NCBI GenBank assembly: GCA_900073065.1
Contig: FJOG01000035.1
Location: forward strand, 41,723 to 105,722
Origin: Phialocephala subalpina
Taxonomy: Eukaryota > Ascomycota > Leotiomycetes > Helotiales > Mollisiaceae
Reading direction: 5' to 3'
DNA length: 64,000 nt
Below are positions 34,003 through 47,218 of the stretch, piece by piece. Made by a program: the position numbers and the translations under genes. The notes beneath the pieces are model-generated. The model made no database searches, was not told where the DNA came from, and was given only the letters and a program-made list of their open reading frames with translations. The first letter of the stretch is position 1. The number at the start of each line of letters is the position of its first letter.

Positions 34003-35791
34003 CTGCGGGCATTCATGTAAGGCACGGCCGATTCGAAATCTACTAGTAGACGACATAGTATTGAAAGCTCTGAGTCGAGGATCGATTAGTCTGAAGACGA
34101 CAGGCTCCCCCATTCAACAGGGCATCCAGTTGCAGGTAAGGCAACCAATAGAGGATTAAATTCCGCCCAACCGTTCGCCGTTCACATCCATCTGCAAACG
34201 CCAGGGGTCAAAACAGCCTCGGCTGGATATCAAAGGACGATTTTCTCTTCGCACTTTGCCCTCAGATCACCAACCGTCACGATCCTGAGACCGTTCAATC
34301 ACCTGCAACGATGCCCTTTCCATTTGAGCCAGAAAGCCGCACTCGTCACCCCATCTCGAACCCCAGCAACAAAATATCAGACATGAAAACACGACGACAC
34401 TCTTCCCGCCACGTGCCAATCTCTGATAAGATGAAAGACATCGAGCATACTCCCAGTCCCTATATCTGGGAAGGATATTGCCCCCATTCCGACACTCGTG
34501 GATGAACGTAGAGGGGAAAAGGATGGGCCCTACTTCTTCATTGAGACTTCGACCACGTTTTTGAAAATGGAAGAATTAAAGCAACATCGCAATGAGGACA
34601 TGAATTGTCCGAGGATATTCAACACAAGGAAGAGAAAATTGGAAATTGATGTTCCTGCTCAATGGTGTCCGGACCATTGACGGGGCATCGAGGGCTCATT
34701 TGTCGAGGCAATCCACACAGTGCAAAGGACCAGAGTCGACTGGGACATGGCAAAGAGGACTGTGTTGCATGCTCGTGCTTTATAAAGTGAGAGGCACAAT
34801 GGAGCAACGGTCTTATTTTATCACAGGTCGTAGAATTAGGCTCTTATTGCACCATCACAAAAGTAAGACAGAAATTGAAGCAGCTCAAAGTGATCATGTA
34901 AAGGGAAAACTTCATTATTTGCTTGCTAACAGCTATGCCAAGGTATCAAAAGCGTCAAAAAGTATCGCGACAGTCGACAGCCCAGCCGATGTACTCGAAG
35001 CCCAGTTTATCTGTGATGAGGTCAGCGATTTGCTGCTGGTACCAACTTCGAAGCTTAAGGCAGCAGAAACGGGTTGTATGTCAGTAGGTCTCCAAGCTTA
35101 TCCACATAATACCGAAGTATTCAGAACAGGTCTGTAATTGCTTTTTGAATTTCTCATCATGTAGTGTGCGAGAGCAACAGCGGTAGGCAACGAACCAAGA
35201 AATGTCATGTACGTACCATTTCCATTATCAAACTTCCGTAGATGATCCAGCTGTGCTGCTGTTAAGGACCGGCAACAACGAGGTAGAAATGCATCCTCAA
35301 TACGAAGGTAGACAAGAAAGCATATCGAGGATTCAGCGCCATGGGCATGCGCCTGTACCTAATCAACGACCAATAAGAAAGAAAATCCCATGTCGTATAA
35401 CATCTGGGCTTTCGTGGCTTCCGCCGAATATAAAATATAAAAGTTGTTGTAGAAGGATTGGAAACTTCCGCCGCGAATTTTTTTTATTTTAAGCTCTGTG
35501 CAAAATGCGGAGTGGCGTTAAGGGACTAGCGGCTTTTCGGCTCAAGTTCAAGACCAGGTTTATCCAGAATACGAAGAGAAGCATCATTTTCAGGAACGAG
35601 GTCATTGAGCATCCAAGTTATGTCTCAATGATGCTGCCTGTCTGCTGCCCAAACGACTAGTCGACACTGATCGCCAACTCCCGGCGACTACAATTCCTGC
35701 TATCAACAACTTGCGACCCCTTAAACTCCTTCAAATACATACAGCGAGGGACTGGCTGCCAGAGCCTGTGCCGGACTGAGAGTCTGCCAAA
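34003..35791. other. Degraded-looking intergenic region
   Basis: About 1.8 kb. Short coding-like pieces occur in changing frames: 34311-34470 (SDKMKDIEHTPSPYIWEG), 34498-34660 (DGPYFFIETSTTFLKMEELK) and 34860-35060 (KGKLHYLLANSYAKVSKASK). They could be remains of one disrupted gene, since the first two connect by a +1 shift, but I recognise no family. The last ~150 bp is the leader of the CPS1-type gene. Confidence 0.35.
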
Positions 35792-38700
35792 ATGGACCCA
35801 AATCACCCAGAATTGCAGGACAAGCTGCAAGAGCTTGAACATGAGCTGGAAGTGAGTGGCAATGTGTTCGTTCATTGGAGTTCCATTTCATGCTCTATCG
35901 CGTGCGCCAATGTATCTTCAGCAGTGGGATATTTGCAAATGCAACACTTGATGAAGTTTGACTAACGATACCATTTCAGGAGGGGGACATCACAGAGAAA
36001 GGGTAAGATGACTATTTATTTCTGCGAGAAGTCTGCGCTGCTGCTATGGACTGTGGTTCTAACCATCTATTGCAGATACCAAAAACGGCGAACAATGCTT
36101 CTATCCCAGTACCTTGGCGCCTCAGCTGTTGCAAACGATCTGAAGGGCTTACGAATACACTCTCCTGATGATACCTTACACCCTTCGAACGATGGTTCTC
36201 GCAGTGCTTCACTTGCTGCGCTCAATGCGAACTCAAGGGACTATGCTGAGAACTATGGCCCGAGGCCAGAAGTACCACCTCAATCGCCAGCGAGAACAGG
36301 TTCTGCAGGAAGATTAGACACAATTGGCAGCGAATATCCGAGTTTTGGAAACAACAGGGCTCAGGAGGGTGGATTTACATATGCCGGACCACCATCACAA
36401 CTGCGTTTGGGCGTCCACAATCCAACACAAAGGAAGTCTTATGGGCAAGAAACCTTTCTGCCAGTCACACCCATATCTGGAGGAAATTCTACGGATCGAA
36501 GCGGGACGATGGCGTCCATTTCAAGGTCGAATTATGCCTTTAACCCAGCTCACCAAGCCGGGTACGTTGAGCATCAAGGTGACCCATACGAGAGCCGTTC
36601 AGGGACTATGATGGACTCGCACGGTACGATGTTGGGAGAGTCACAGCAGGGCTATTTTTCCGACTTTGCTGGGCAGCAAGGCTTTGATAATGGGCCTCAC
36701 AACTCGTACGGCGGTCCACACAGATATTCCTCGAGCGATGCTTTCTCGCCCACCGCCGCCATGGCTCCACCGATGTTGACCACAAGCGATCTTCCGCCAC
36801 CAGCTGCACTTGAATACCAGATGCCCCTCGAACCTCGGGACGTTCCCTTTGCTGTGTACGATCCCCACGATGGGAACGTTCCAATGTCGAGGTTCGACAA
36901 TATCGCCGCAGTGCTAAGACACCGAAGTAAAGCAAACTCCAAGAGTACTGCATATTGGGTATTGGATAGCAAAGGCAAAGAAATTGCCTCCATCACCTGG
37001 GATAAGCTCACCAGCAGAGCAGAGAAGGTTGCACAGGTGATCAGGGACAAAAGTTCATTGTACCGCGGAGACCGAGTTGCTTTGATCTACCGAGATACCG
37101 AGATCATCGACTTTGCTATTGCCCTGCTTGGTTGCTTCATTGCCGGAGTGGTTGCAGTACCCATCAATGATCTCGAAGATTACGCGAAGCTCAATCTAAT
37201 TTTGACCTCTACCCAAGCACATCTTGCCTTAACTACTGATAATAATCTTAAAGCATTTCAACGCGACATAACAACTCAGAAGCTTAACTGGCCTCGAGGG
37301 GTGGAATGGTGGAAGACGAATGAATTCGGCAGCTTCCATCCAAAGAAGAAGGATGACTCCCCAGCTTTGCAAGTACCTGATCTTGCTTATATCGAGTTCT
37401 CCCGTGCACCCACTGGAGATTTGCGAGGTGTCGTGATGAGCCATCGGACCATCATGCATCAAATGGCTTGTTTGAGTGCCATTTTCTCAACTGTGCCATC
37501 TGGCAAAGGCGATACCTTCCATTCACAATTGAGGGATAAAAACGGCCGGTTGATGGCCGGTAGTGGGAACAATGGCGAAATTTTGCTATCCTATCTGGAT
37601 CCACGGCAGGGCATTGGCATGATTCTGGGCGTCTTACTCACCGTCTATGGAGGCCATACCACAGTCTGGATGGAGAATAAAGCTGTGGAAACACCCGGCC
37701 TCTATGCCCATCTCATCACGAAATACAAAGCTACGTTGATGCTTGCAGACTATCCAGGGCTCAAGCGAGCGGCGTACAACTACCAGCAAGATCCTATGAC
37801 CACGAGAAACTTTAAAAAGGGCCAGGAACCCAACTTTCAGCATGTCAAGCTGTGTTTAATAGACGCTCTTACCGTGGACAGCGAATTTCATGAAGTGCTA
37901 GCTGATAGATGGCTTCGTCCGATGCGAAACCCCCGAGCTCGAGAACTGGTCGCACCAATGTTGTGCCTTCCAGAACATGGAGGCATGGTTATTAGCATGC
38001 GCGATTGGCTCGGCGGAGAAGAGCGAATGGGCTGCCCTCTGAAGCTAGACATGTCGGATGGACACTCCGTTGAGGAAAAGGAGGACAAGGACAAGGAAAA
38101 GGAGAAAGAGCCGTCAACCAGTAATGGGTTTGCTAGTCTCATCGGCGGTGGAACGACTGCCCCAAGCCAACAAGAGGAGCGGACAGAGCTGAGTGAGGTT
38201 CTCTTGGACCGAGAAGCACTGAAAACAAACGAAGTTGTCGTTGTTGCAATAGGAGAAGAAGCTCGCAAAAAGGCTAGTGGTGAGCCGGGCTGCGTAAGAG
38301 TTGGCGCTTTTGGGTTCCCAATTCCCGATGCGACTCTAGCTGTTGTTGACCCAGAAACTGGATTGCTCGCTACCCCTCACTCTGTTGGTGAGATCTGGGT
38401 TGATTCACCTTCACTATCCGGAGGCTTCTGGGCACTACCGAAACACACGGAACAAATTTTCCACGCTCGGCCGTACAAATTTGCTCCTGGAGACCCTACA
38501 CCAATGATGGTAGAGCCTGAGTTCCTACGGACTGGTTTACTTGGTACCGTCATTGAAGGGAAGATATTTGTCCTAGGCTTATACGAAGATCGAATCCGCC
38601 AGAAAGTCGAGTGGGTCGAGCATGGTCATGAAATTGCGGAGCATCGATACTTCTTTGTGCAACACATCATCGTCAGTATCATGAAAAATGTTCCAAAGAT

Positions 38701-41659
38701 CTACGACTGCTCCGCCTTCGACGTTTTTGTTAATGATGAGCATTTGCCGATAGTATTGCTGGAATCCCAGTCTGCATCCACTGCTCCAGCGACGTCTGGT
38801 GGTCCACCTCGACAATTGGACACAGCTTTGCTTGATTCGTTATCAGAGAGATGCATGGAAGTCTTGATGCAGGAGCATCATTTGCGTGTGTACTGCGTGA
38901 TGATCACAGCTCCGAACACTCTGCCAAAGGTGTTAAAGAATGGCCGAAGAGAAATCGGTAACATGCTTTGTCGACGAGAGTTTGATCTTGGAAATCTGCC
39001 ATGTGTGCATGTCAAGTTTGGTGTCGAGAGGGCAGTATTGAATCTCCCAATTGGCGTGGATCCTATTGGCGGTATCTGGTCACCACTTGCGTCTCAAGCA
39101 CGAGAGGACATTCTCTCACCCGGTGACAAGCAATACTCCGGTATTGATCGTCGAGAAGTGGTCATCGATGACCGCACTTCGACCCCTCTCAATAACTTCT
39201 CTAGCATTGTCGACCTGCTCCAATGGAGAGTTGCACGCCAAGCTGAGGAATTGTCGTACTGCACAATTGACGGCCGAGGCAAGGAAGGTAAAGGTATCAC
39301 GTGGAAGAAGTTCGATACAAAAGTGGCTGCTGTTGCCATGTATCTGAAGAATAAGGTGAAGATCCGAGCAGGGGACCACCTGATTCTCATGTACACGCAC
39401 TCTGAAGACTTCGTCTATGCAGTACATGCCTGCTTCTGTCTAGGAGCAACAGCGATACCAATGGCTCCATTGGATCAGAATCGATTGAATGAGGATGCGC
39501 CAGCATATCTGCATATGGTTGCTGACTACGGAGTGCGTGCAGTCTTGGTCAATCAAGACGTTGATCACCTCATGAAGCAGAAGGCCGTTTCGCAGCACGT
39601 CAAGCAGTCTGCTCAAGTATTGAAGGTCTCGGTTCCGAGCATTTACAATACGACAAAACCGCCGAAGCAGAATAGCGGATGCAGAGATCTAGGACTGACC
39701 ATGCAACCAACATGGGTTCAGCCTGGATATCCTGTCCTGGTATGGACATATTGGACTCCGGATCAACGACGTATCGCCGTGCAGCTAGGTCACGACACGA
39801 TCATGGGTATGTGCAAAGTGCAGAAGGAGACTTGCCAGATGACCAGCTCAAGACCGGTACTTGGCTGCGTCCGAAGTACCAGCGGTCTCGGGTTCATTCA
39901 TACATGTCTGATGGGAGTTTTCGTCGGCGCGCCTACTTACCTAGTTTCTCCTGTCGAGTTTGCACAGAATCCGGTCTCCTTGTTCTTGACACTCTCAAGA
40001 TATAAGATCAAGGATACATACGCAACGCCTCAAATGCTCGATCACGCCATGGCTATCATGCCTGGGAAAGGATTCCAATTGCATGAATTGAAGAACATGA
40101 TGATCTCCGCAGAGGGTCGTCCTCGTGTGGACGTTTTCCAGAAAGTCCGTCTACACTTCGCACAGACTGGTCTTGATAGGACAGCCATCAACACCATTTA
40201 TTCTCACGTCCTCAATCCTATGATCGCATCGCGCTCCTATATGTGTATCGAGCCTATCGAGCTCTGGCTTGGAACGCAGGCCCTCCGACGAGGAATGATA
40301 TACCCAGTCGATCCAGAATCAGAACCCAAGTCTCTCCTGGTCCAAGATTCCGGCATGGTGCCAGTGTCAACGCAGATTGCGATTGTAAACCCAGAGAGTA
40401 GGACGCTCTGCTACGAAGGTGAGTATGGAGAGATCTGGGTCGAGTCTGAGGCTTGTGTACGGGCGTTCTATGGCTCAAAGGATCCTTTCGATGCGGAGAG
40501 ATTCGATGGGCGCACTCTCGATGGTGATCCAAATGTACAGTACATCCGTACAGGAGATCTCGGATTCTTGCATAACGTCAGCAGGCCTATTGGCCCTAAC
40601 GGTGCCCAAGTCGATATGCAGGTCCTCTTCGTCTTGGGCAATATTGGCGAGACTTTCGAAATCAACGGGCTCAGTCACTTTCCAATGGACATCGAATACT
40701 CAGTCGAGAAGTGCCACCGGAACATTGTACCCGGAGGCTGGTAAGTATCCAATCTAGATGATCTAAAGACCAAGCCAAGCTGACGTCCAAACAGTGCCGT
40801 CTTCCAGGCTGGCGGGCTTATTGTGGTACTAGTTGAGGTCGGCAGGAAGGCCTACCTTGCATCGATTGTTCCGGTCATTGTCAATGCCATCCTCAACGAG
40901 CATCAAATCGTGGTCGATATTGTTGCATTTGTTAATAGAGGCGATTTCCCTCGTTCCCGACTCGGAGAAAAACAACGCGGCAAGATCCTGGCAAGCTGGG
41001 TCACGCGCAAGATGAGAACGATGGCACAGTTCGGCATCCGAGATCCTGAATCCGGCCTCTCGGACGTGACCGAAACGATGGAGCCTAGAAGTGGCATTGC
41101 GAGCCTGAGGAACAGCAGCGTGATGGCAAGTAGCCTTCGAAATGTGGAATCTGCCCCGCAAATAATTGAAGAGCAACGTGAGCTTGAAAGACAGCAGGTC
41201 GGAGCACAGAATTCCTTTGCTCCATTACCAACCGGCATCTCCGAGATGCCAGCGCAGAATTACGACGACTCGGTCCTCGGATCGCCTAGGGGCGAGAATG
41301 GAACATCGCAAAAGAGCGATGATACCCCCACAGATGCTAGGAAACACCACTTTGAACTCCCAGCGGATGATTACGATCCAAGCAAGACCGACTTCGCTTT
41401 TGCAGACGGTACAGAAGAATATAACATTCCAGGATTTGCAACAAGTGAACCTCCTCAGGTGCCACCACCCCGAATTGGGCCAAAACCCGGTGCCACACCC
41501 CAGATCAATCTTCCTGCAGTAGAGGGCCGCGAAGGAGATTTGTGGAGCCTCCCGAGCCAACAGACTCGCGGTGGCTTGAGGGTGCAGAACGCCTCAAATG
41601 ACGATGATGAGGACTGGCGGAAGGATGCAATCATGCATATGAAGCTTGCAGGACGATGA
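35792..41659 (+). CDS. CPS1: CPS1/DIP2-type protein with two adenylate-forming domains
   Basis: Exons 35792-35851, 35980-36002, 36076-40740 and 40795-41659 join in frame to 1870 residues. The N-terminus is a DMAP1-binding domain (LQELEHELEEGDITEKGYQK). After a disordered stretch come two AMP-binding (ANL) domains at about residues 290-985 and 1065-1580. Domain 1 has FSRAPTGDLRGVVMSHRT and RTGLLGTV; domain 2 has VLVWTYWTPDQRRIAVQLGH and IRTGDLGFL. The typical P-loop SGTTG-type motif is degenerate in both, as is usual for DIP2 relatives. The tail (~1660-1870) is polar. Fungal CPS1 is linked to virulence and stress tolerance, and animal/yeast DIP2 to lipid regulation; the reaction here is inferred by family. 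Length and domain order are complete. Confidence 0.9.
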
Positions 41660-42709
41660 ATAGAAAGCATGAAGCAAAAGAATGGGAATTCGTGCATGAT
41701 TAGATGAGGCATGGACATTGTACAGCTTAGGGACATTATTTTTCGGTGATCATAGCTTGGATTCACTTCAAAGGAGGGAAGGACGGCGTGGGTGTTATTC
41801 AGTGAGTTTTTGCTAGAAAGAAGCATGGGATGCGGGGCTGGACGGTGATATCAGCGGTGCATTGTGTCTCTAACTCGAAGTCTCTATACTTCGGCTTCAT
41901 ATAAAATGTTTCTTTGTTGTGTATAGCTGCAGTCATAGCTCAAGGGGGGGAAGAAAGATTCCCCTTTATGAACAGCATCATCTACCCTCGACGAGCTCAG
42001 CTGGCGTCTCATGATGTGTTCGCCCTATGAACTCTTGGTTCGTGCTCGATGGTGCAACGCTGGCAAACAAGCCATGTGCGGCAGTGAATAGAGCATTGCA
42101 CGATTGTCCCGACCTTGGAGGGACTTGGAAACTTGAAGCCGAACCTCGAGCATTTCTAACAGCAGTTCGACGCAACATCATCGTTTATCGTTCTCCATTT
42201 CTCGGGATCTCCAATATATGTCCCTGCTGAGGGTCCTCAACTTTTTGGCACACTGACAAAGAAGGCTTTCCTTCCCGTCCTCGCACAAGGAAGCTGGGCT
42301 GGCTGGGCTGGCTGGGCTGGTCATGGTTCGGGCTAGTGGGAATTCTGGCTAGTGCTGCCTTCAAAGTCTTGGCGGGAAAGGAAGGCTGAGCAGACTAAAG
42401 ACGTGCCTTTCATTCTAGAACTCGACAACACAAAAGACGGTCAACATCAACTTCAAAGAATTTCCAATTTCCTACTCCAATACGCGACTTATAAACGCCA
42501 GAAGCATCCCTCAAGTCTCAGCTCACCACACCACAGAACTGCACGAGTACTTAGTCACGTGTGGCATGACTCGTAAGCAGCTTTCCGACTCGAGTACCAC
42601 AACACCGGGACTCTGCATATAAGCACGAGCCTTTCGAACCCCGTAACCAACATTCCAGAAGCTTGTTTTTCCTTATCTTGACATCAGACATAGGAGTCCA
42701 CGACGGCGA
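41660..42709. other. Intergenic region with promoter of the PDE1-like gene
   Basis: About 1 kb. It holds a (GGCTGGGCT)n minisatellite at 42294-42320 and a CACGTG palindrome near 42556. No gene is supported. Confidence 0.45.
42294..42320 (+). repeat. 9-bp tandem repeat (GGCTGGGCT)
   Basis: Two perfect copies of GGCTGGGCT preceded by CTGGGCT and followed by GG, about three copies in all. It lies about 400 bp upstream of the PDE1-like start codon. It is a simple minisatellite. Confidence 0.8.
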
Positions 42710-44476
42710 ATGGGTGATATGGCGGAAGGGGTTGAGCAGCCTGCGCTGCAGGTTATTGTCTTGGTAAGCTGTTTTCTCGTATTGCGAGGACAAGGCTGGG
42801 GAACGAGCGGGGAGGATGGATATTTGGAGTATACTACGTCATTGTAATGCATTGGGATTCCAGGTCTTTGGGCTTCGAGGACAATGCCTTTGTTGATACG
42901 CATGGGGTTGTCCCGTTCTTTGGGAAGATCACGTGTACCTAAACTGTTCTCGAATCTCGAGCTTATTCCGAATTCCGAGTTCTGGGAAGGTTCGTTAATT
43001 GTTCTAGGAATGGACTGACATTGCTGTTGATAGGGTGCTGGAGGTGGGCCTAAAGAAGACAATGTTACAGCTTTCCTGGTCCGGTCGACCGCGGCTGGGT
43101 GGAGAAAAAACTCCCTACTTGCAGTCGATGCTGGTGTTCATCTGGCAGCAATCTCGAGGATTCTGGAAGGACACAAGTCGATACGAACCGAAGATAGCAA
43201 GCCTCCAGCAAAGCCAATTACTTTAGTCGATGGTCCCTTTGAAGGACTTCAAATTCCTGAAGGATCATCCTCCAGCGCCAATGCGGCATATATCACAAGA
43301 GACCTCGTCGAGTGCTTCCTCATTACGCATCCACACCTGGATCATATCTCTGGTTTTGTCATCAACACGGCGTCTCTTCCGAGTGCTCGCCCAAAGCGAT
43401 TGGCAGGTCTGCCGTCGACTATTGAAGCGTTCAAGAACCACATCTTCAACAATATCATCTGGCCAAATCTGACTGATGAGAATAACGGCGCAGGCTTGGT
43501 CACTTATCTGCGGCTAGTTGAGGGTGGTTCTCCCGCTCTTGGAGACGGCTACGTTGAGGTGTCTGATGGACTAAGTATCAAGACTTGGAGTGTCAGCCAT
43601 GGACATTGCATCGAAAGGCACAACCACCGAGGATCCAATGCCAGTAACTTCGTGGCGAGTCCAGGTGTAGAATTGGCATCGCCGCGATTACGACCTACTT
43701 CGCAGCCAATGGTTCGCTCGAACTCACAGTCAAGTCATAGCGCAAATGACAATCTTAAAACTGATCAATATCGCCCGCAATACTGTGTCTACGACAGCTC
43801 AGCTTACTTCATCCGGGATATGGTCACTGGAAAGGAAGTCCTCATATTTGGTGATGTTGAGCCGGATTCGATCTCATACTCACCACGCAATCGGCAAGTC
43901 TGGAACGATGCCGCGCTGAAGATTGCGACCGGTATGCTGGGTGCAATATTCATTGAGTGTTCTTACGACGATGCAAGACAGAAAGAGCTTTTATTCGGTC
44001 ACTTGACTCCAAAGTACCTCGTTGAAGAGCTTAGAGTCCTGGCAAATGAAGTCAAGCTGACAATCAATATGCACAAGAACGGACCAGCTGGTAAGAAGCG
44101 AAAACTCGAAGGGGACGGTAGTGGCACCTTTCTCCTCCCATACGGACGTCGAAAATCCACACGCCACGAAAGCCCCGTCAGTCCAACTTCACGTCGAGAA
44201 CATTACGACTATGGCATGGACGAGACATCGATGGGTGGTGAGCGTAGAGCAAGTGCGACAAGTCAGGATTCAGCTTCGTCAGCGACACCGATATTTCGTG
44301 TCACCGCGGAATCACCTCTGCAAGGCGTCAAGGTCGTAGTGATTCACGTCAAGGAAAAGCTGGATGATGGACCAGATCTAGGAGAGACGATTCTAGGGCA
44401 GTTGGTTGGGCATGAAAAGGGGCAATTGGGTTGCGATTTTGTTATCTCGTATTCAGGGCAATCGCTGTATTTCTAG
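42710..44476 (+). CDS. PDE1: Class II (low-affinity) cAMP phosphodiesterase
   Basis: Exons 42710-42763 and 43034-44476 join in frame to 498 residues; the 270-bp intron has branch ACTGAC. The N-terminus reads QVIVLGAGGGPKEDNVTAFLVRS. At residues ~115-121 is THPHLDH, the HxHLDH metal-binding motif of class II phosphodiesterases in the metallo-beta-lactamase fold. Further expected residues follow: WSVSHGHCIER, LIFGDVEPDS, FIECSYDD and LFGHLTPKYLVEEL. The enzyme hydrolyses cAMP to AMP and lowers protein kinase A signalling. Two Ser/Arg-rich insertions (~235-260 and ~365-420) are common in filamentous fungi and may carry regulation sites. All metal ligands I can check are present. Confidence 0.92.
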
Positions 44477-45340
44477 GTCGTTTGGTTTTCAGTTGGAGTC
44501 CATGCACTAGCTTGGGCCTGGAAATATTGACTTGGTTTGGGATGGGTGGCATGGTCTAGCATGGAGTTGGAGTTCACTTTTGCGGGTTTCCCCCGTTACG
44601 GCTGCGTTGGGCACGGTTTCCTCTCTATCCTCTTTGTTGGTTCTCTTCTTTACTTGCAATGGCATGAGAAATTATTATGAACTCGGCTGGTTGGGATGGG
44701 GGTGGCTTGTACATTATAGCGCGACCGGCGGCGAGCATTATGCATGATTCTGGGCGAAAAGGGCACCACTTTTTGAGTCTTCCACAATCCTCGAGTGCAA
44801 TGAGGTAATCTTGCTCTTGTCCGGCTTTCGGAATTTCTTTGTTTCAGGTGGATTCGTCGTTGTTGAAGCTTCCCATGTGGCGAGTTGGCTAGACTCGACT
44901 TGGGACTCAGTAGCCATAAGTTGCAGGGCTACTATGCAGACCTACAAAAGATTGGTTGAAATAGTCTCGACCAATCATCTATAGCGGTCGCTTTGTCTAA
45001 AGTATTACTCCTTTGGATTCCGAGCCAATTTCCTTTCAGCAATGGATTTCTTTTTGCTCGTCTTTGTGTACGAAGTTGTCTGGCTTTTGTTTAATGTCGA
45101 GTATAGAACAAGAAACCCTACCCAGAACTTAGAGAGTGGGCCGAGTATATAAGCATGACAATCCCCATTGTAGAAATTTCCTTCCTTCTCATTTTCTTCA
45201 CACCATTTGCTATCTTCTCGTTCTTTTGAAATAGCACTTTTTTATCTTCTACACGACTGGATCGTGCCTTTGCTCAGCTTACCTTATCCTTTCACTACTA
45301 CCCTCACACAGCTGTGCTGTCCCCACTATCGATAGCAGCT
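44477..45340. other. Intergenic region, 3' of PDE1-like gene and promoter of next gene
   Basis: About 860 bp. The last ~170 bp is pyrimidine-rich (CTTCCTTCTC, TTTCTTCACACC), as in many fungal core promoters, and a TATATAAG box-like element lies at about 45147. No gene is supported. Confidence 0.5.
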
Positions 45341-47218
45341 ATGGATCATTACAACAATCCTTATGCCACTTGCAGCAACGACTCGTCCAACACTTGGACC
45401 AATATGGAAGACTTGCAGGCTCAGGAAGTCCCGCAGGCTACCGAACCCGTCAACTACGAGAACTTCGATTACTCGGAGTGTCTCTACGATGATGATAACG
45501 AGTTCGTCGACCCACAAAACACCGAACAGAACAAAGACTTCGTAGATTCGGACTATGAGAAGATCATACACACGAACTTCGCACCGAAGGTTGAGTTCAA
45601 GTACGAATACTCGGGCGAGCAAGATATCTCCGTTATTCCAGCTTATAAAGAACCTGCTGCTAATAACGAAGGTCCTGTCTTGACATCTGCTGATGCTCCT
45701 GTTCCGCAGATGAACATCGAGTCTGCTCAGGAAGCCAACCTCTACAATTACCCGGCATATCCCCAATCTGCCAATGGTCCCGTGTTCACTGCAGCCTCTC
45801 CTACCCTGAATCCAAACCCCTTCAACCTTCCTGAGTATGCTCTACCTGCCAATAACCTCCTGCCTCCCCCAGCTTTACCTACAATTGTTACGACTGAAGC
45901 CACCCTTCCAAGTCCAGTAGTCTATCGCAACTTCATTCTCAACAGCTTCACAGATGCATCCACTCCTCTCAAGGTCATTGACGTCCACATATTCCCCTTC
46001 GAGCAAGAGCTCGAAAATGCTCTTTACCAAGAACTCGTACGTCAGCAAAAAGCCGCACTCTTCACAGGCAACCTACTAGCTGCTGCCAACGATCAAGCCC
46101 AACGCCTGCAAGACGACGAAGACATGGAACAAGAGTTGGGTAACTATTTCACTTCTCAACAGATAACTGGCGCAACTACGGCATCAGCTTCCACTCCAGC
46201 CAATGGGCAAGAAGGCAAGCAACACGGCAATAAGCGTCCCATCAACATCAAGAACTTCGATGCCTCGAAGTACTACACGCCCCTTGCCTTCAAGCCCGCA
46301 TCATGGGGAACCGCCAACCCAGACACCGAGGATCTTCTCTTCGAATACACGCAATTTGGTGAGCTCAACTCGCTCTCAACTTTCACGACAGAGCAGCTCA
46401 TCGAATTCATCTCCAAGCACCCCCTCAACCCACCCGCTCCCATCTCCTGCAAGACCTCCGGTCTGCGCCTCTGGATCCAGACCGTCCCTGCTGACTCCGA
46501 CAAACGCTACCCCAACAAAGTCTCCAGCAGATGCCGATTCACCAAATGTTCCGATCCACAACGGACAATCCGAAAAGGCGACTTCCGAGTCTGCTTCGAC
46601 GAGCAAGCTTCCGTTCCTGGAAACTCTCACGACCCATTCCATAACGCCGGCTACGTACATCTCTTCTGCCTAGAGAAGTTCCTCGATTTCCCTCAACTGT
46701 GTAAAGATTACAATGTCCAGCCTGATACAAGAGTTCTGCTAGAAGGCAAGAATAAGATGGCTATTACACGCGATCATCCTTCAATGGAAGGCATCGTTCG
46801 TACGTTCATTGAGGAATCTAAACCTTGGGAGAAGTTTGGGGAGAAGGGTGTTAGGCCGGAGGATTATTATGCTCATACTCTCAACTATGCGTTGACGAGT
46901 GAGCATTTGAAGAAGCAGCCTAAACACTTGCAGGCAATTCGGGCGAAGAGGGGTGGTGTGTCGATTGATGTACATATGAATGATCTTGAAGAGTTTGTCG
47001 AGCTCACGATGCAGAGGAAGGAGGCGAAGGCTGCTTTGAAGAAGGGGAAGGGTAAGGCTCCTGCCAAGGCTGTGGTAAAGAGGGAGAAGAGGAAGAGATC
47101 TGAAGTTAAAGAAGGGGAGGACGAGGAGAGTGTTATCGATGATGATATCTTGGACTTGCAGAGAGGACTTCCGAGTCGTCCTAGAAGGATGAGTAAGAGG
47201 CTGAGACGTTCTCTATGA
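45341..47218 (+). CDS. Uncharacterised nuclear-type protein with putative zinc-binding motif
   Basis: A 625-residue intronless protein from ATG 45341. The N-terminal ~300 residues are acidic and then Pro/Asn-rich, without a domain. Residues ~395-460 hold a possible zinc site: CRFTKCSDPQRTIRKGDFRVC followed by GYVHLFCLEKFLDFP, i.e. C-x4-C ... H-x2-C, loosely like PARP-type zinc fingers. The C-terminus is lysine/arginine-rich (KREKRKRSE, RRMSKRLRRS), as in nuclear localisation signals. I do not recognise a named family; nuclear location and metal binding are inferences. Codon use shifts from C-rich to G-rich in the last quarter. Confidence 0.75.
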   Translation: MDHYNNPYATCSNDSSNTWTNMEDLQAQEVPQATEPVNYENFDYSECLYDDDNEFVDPQNTEQNKDFVDSDYEKIIHTNFAPKVEFKYEYSGEQDISVIPAYKEPAANNEGPVLTSADAPVPQMNIESAQEANLYNYPAYPQSANGPVFTAASPTLNPNPFNLPEYALPANNLLPPPALPTIVTTEATLPSPVVYRNFILNSFTDASTPLKVIDVHIFPFEQELENALYQELVRQQKAALFTGNLLAAANDQAQRLQDDEDMEQELGNYFTSQQITGATTASASTPANGQEGKQHGNKRPINIKNFDASKYYTPLAFKPASWGTANPDTEDLLFEYTQFGELNSLSTFTTEQLIEFISKHPLNPPAPISCKTSGLRLWIQTVPADSDKRYPNKVSSRCRFTKCSDPQRTIRKGDFRVCFDEQASVPGNSHDPFHNAGYVHLFCLEKFLDFPQLCKDYNVQPDTRVLLEGKNKMAITRDHPSMEGIVRTFIEESKPWEKFGEKGVRPEDYYAHTLNYALTSEHLKKQPKHLQAIRAKRGGVSIDVHMNDLEEFVELTMQRKEAKAALKKGKGKAPAKAVVKREKRKRSEVKEGEDEESVIDDDILDLQRGLPSRPRRMSKRLRRSL

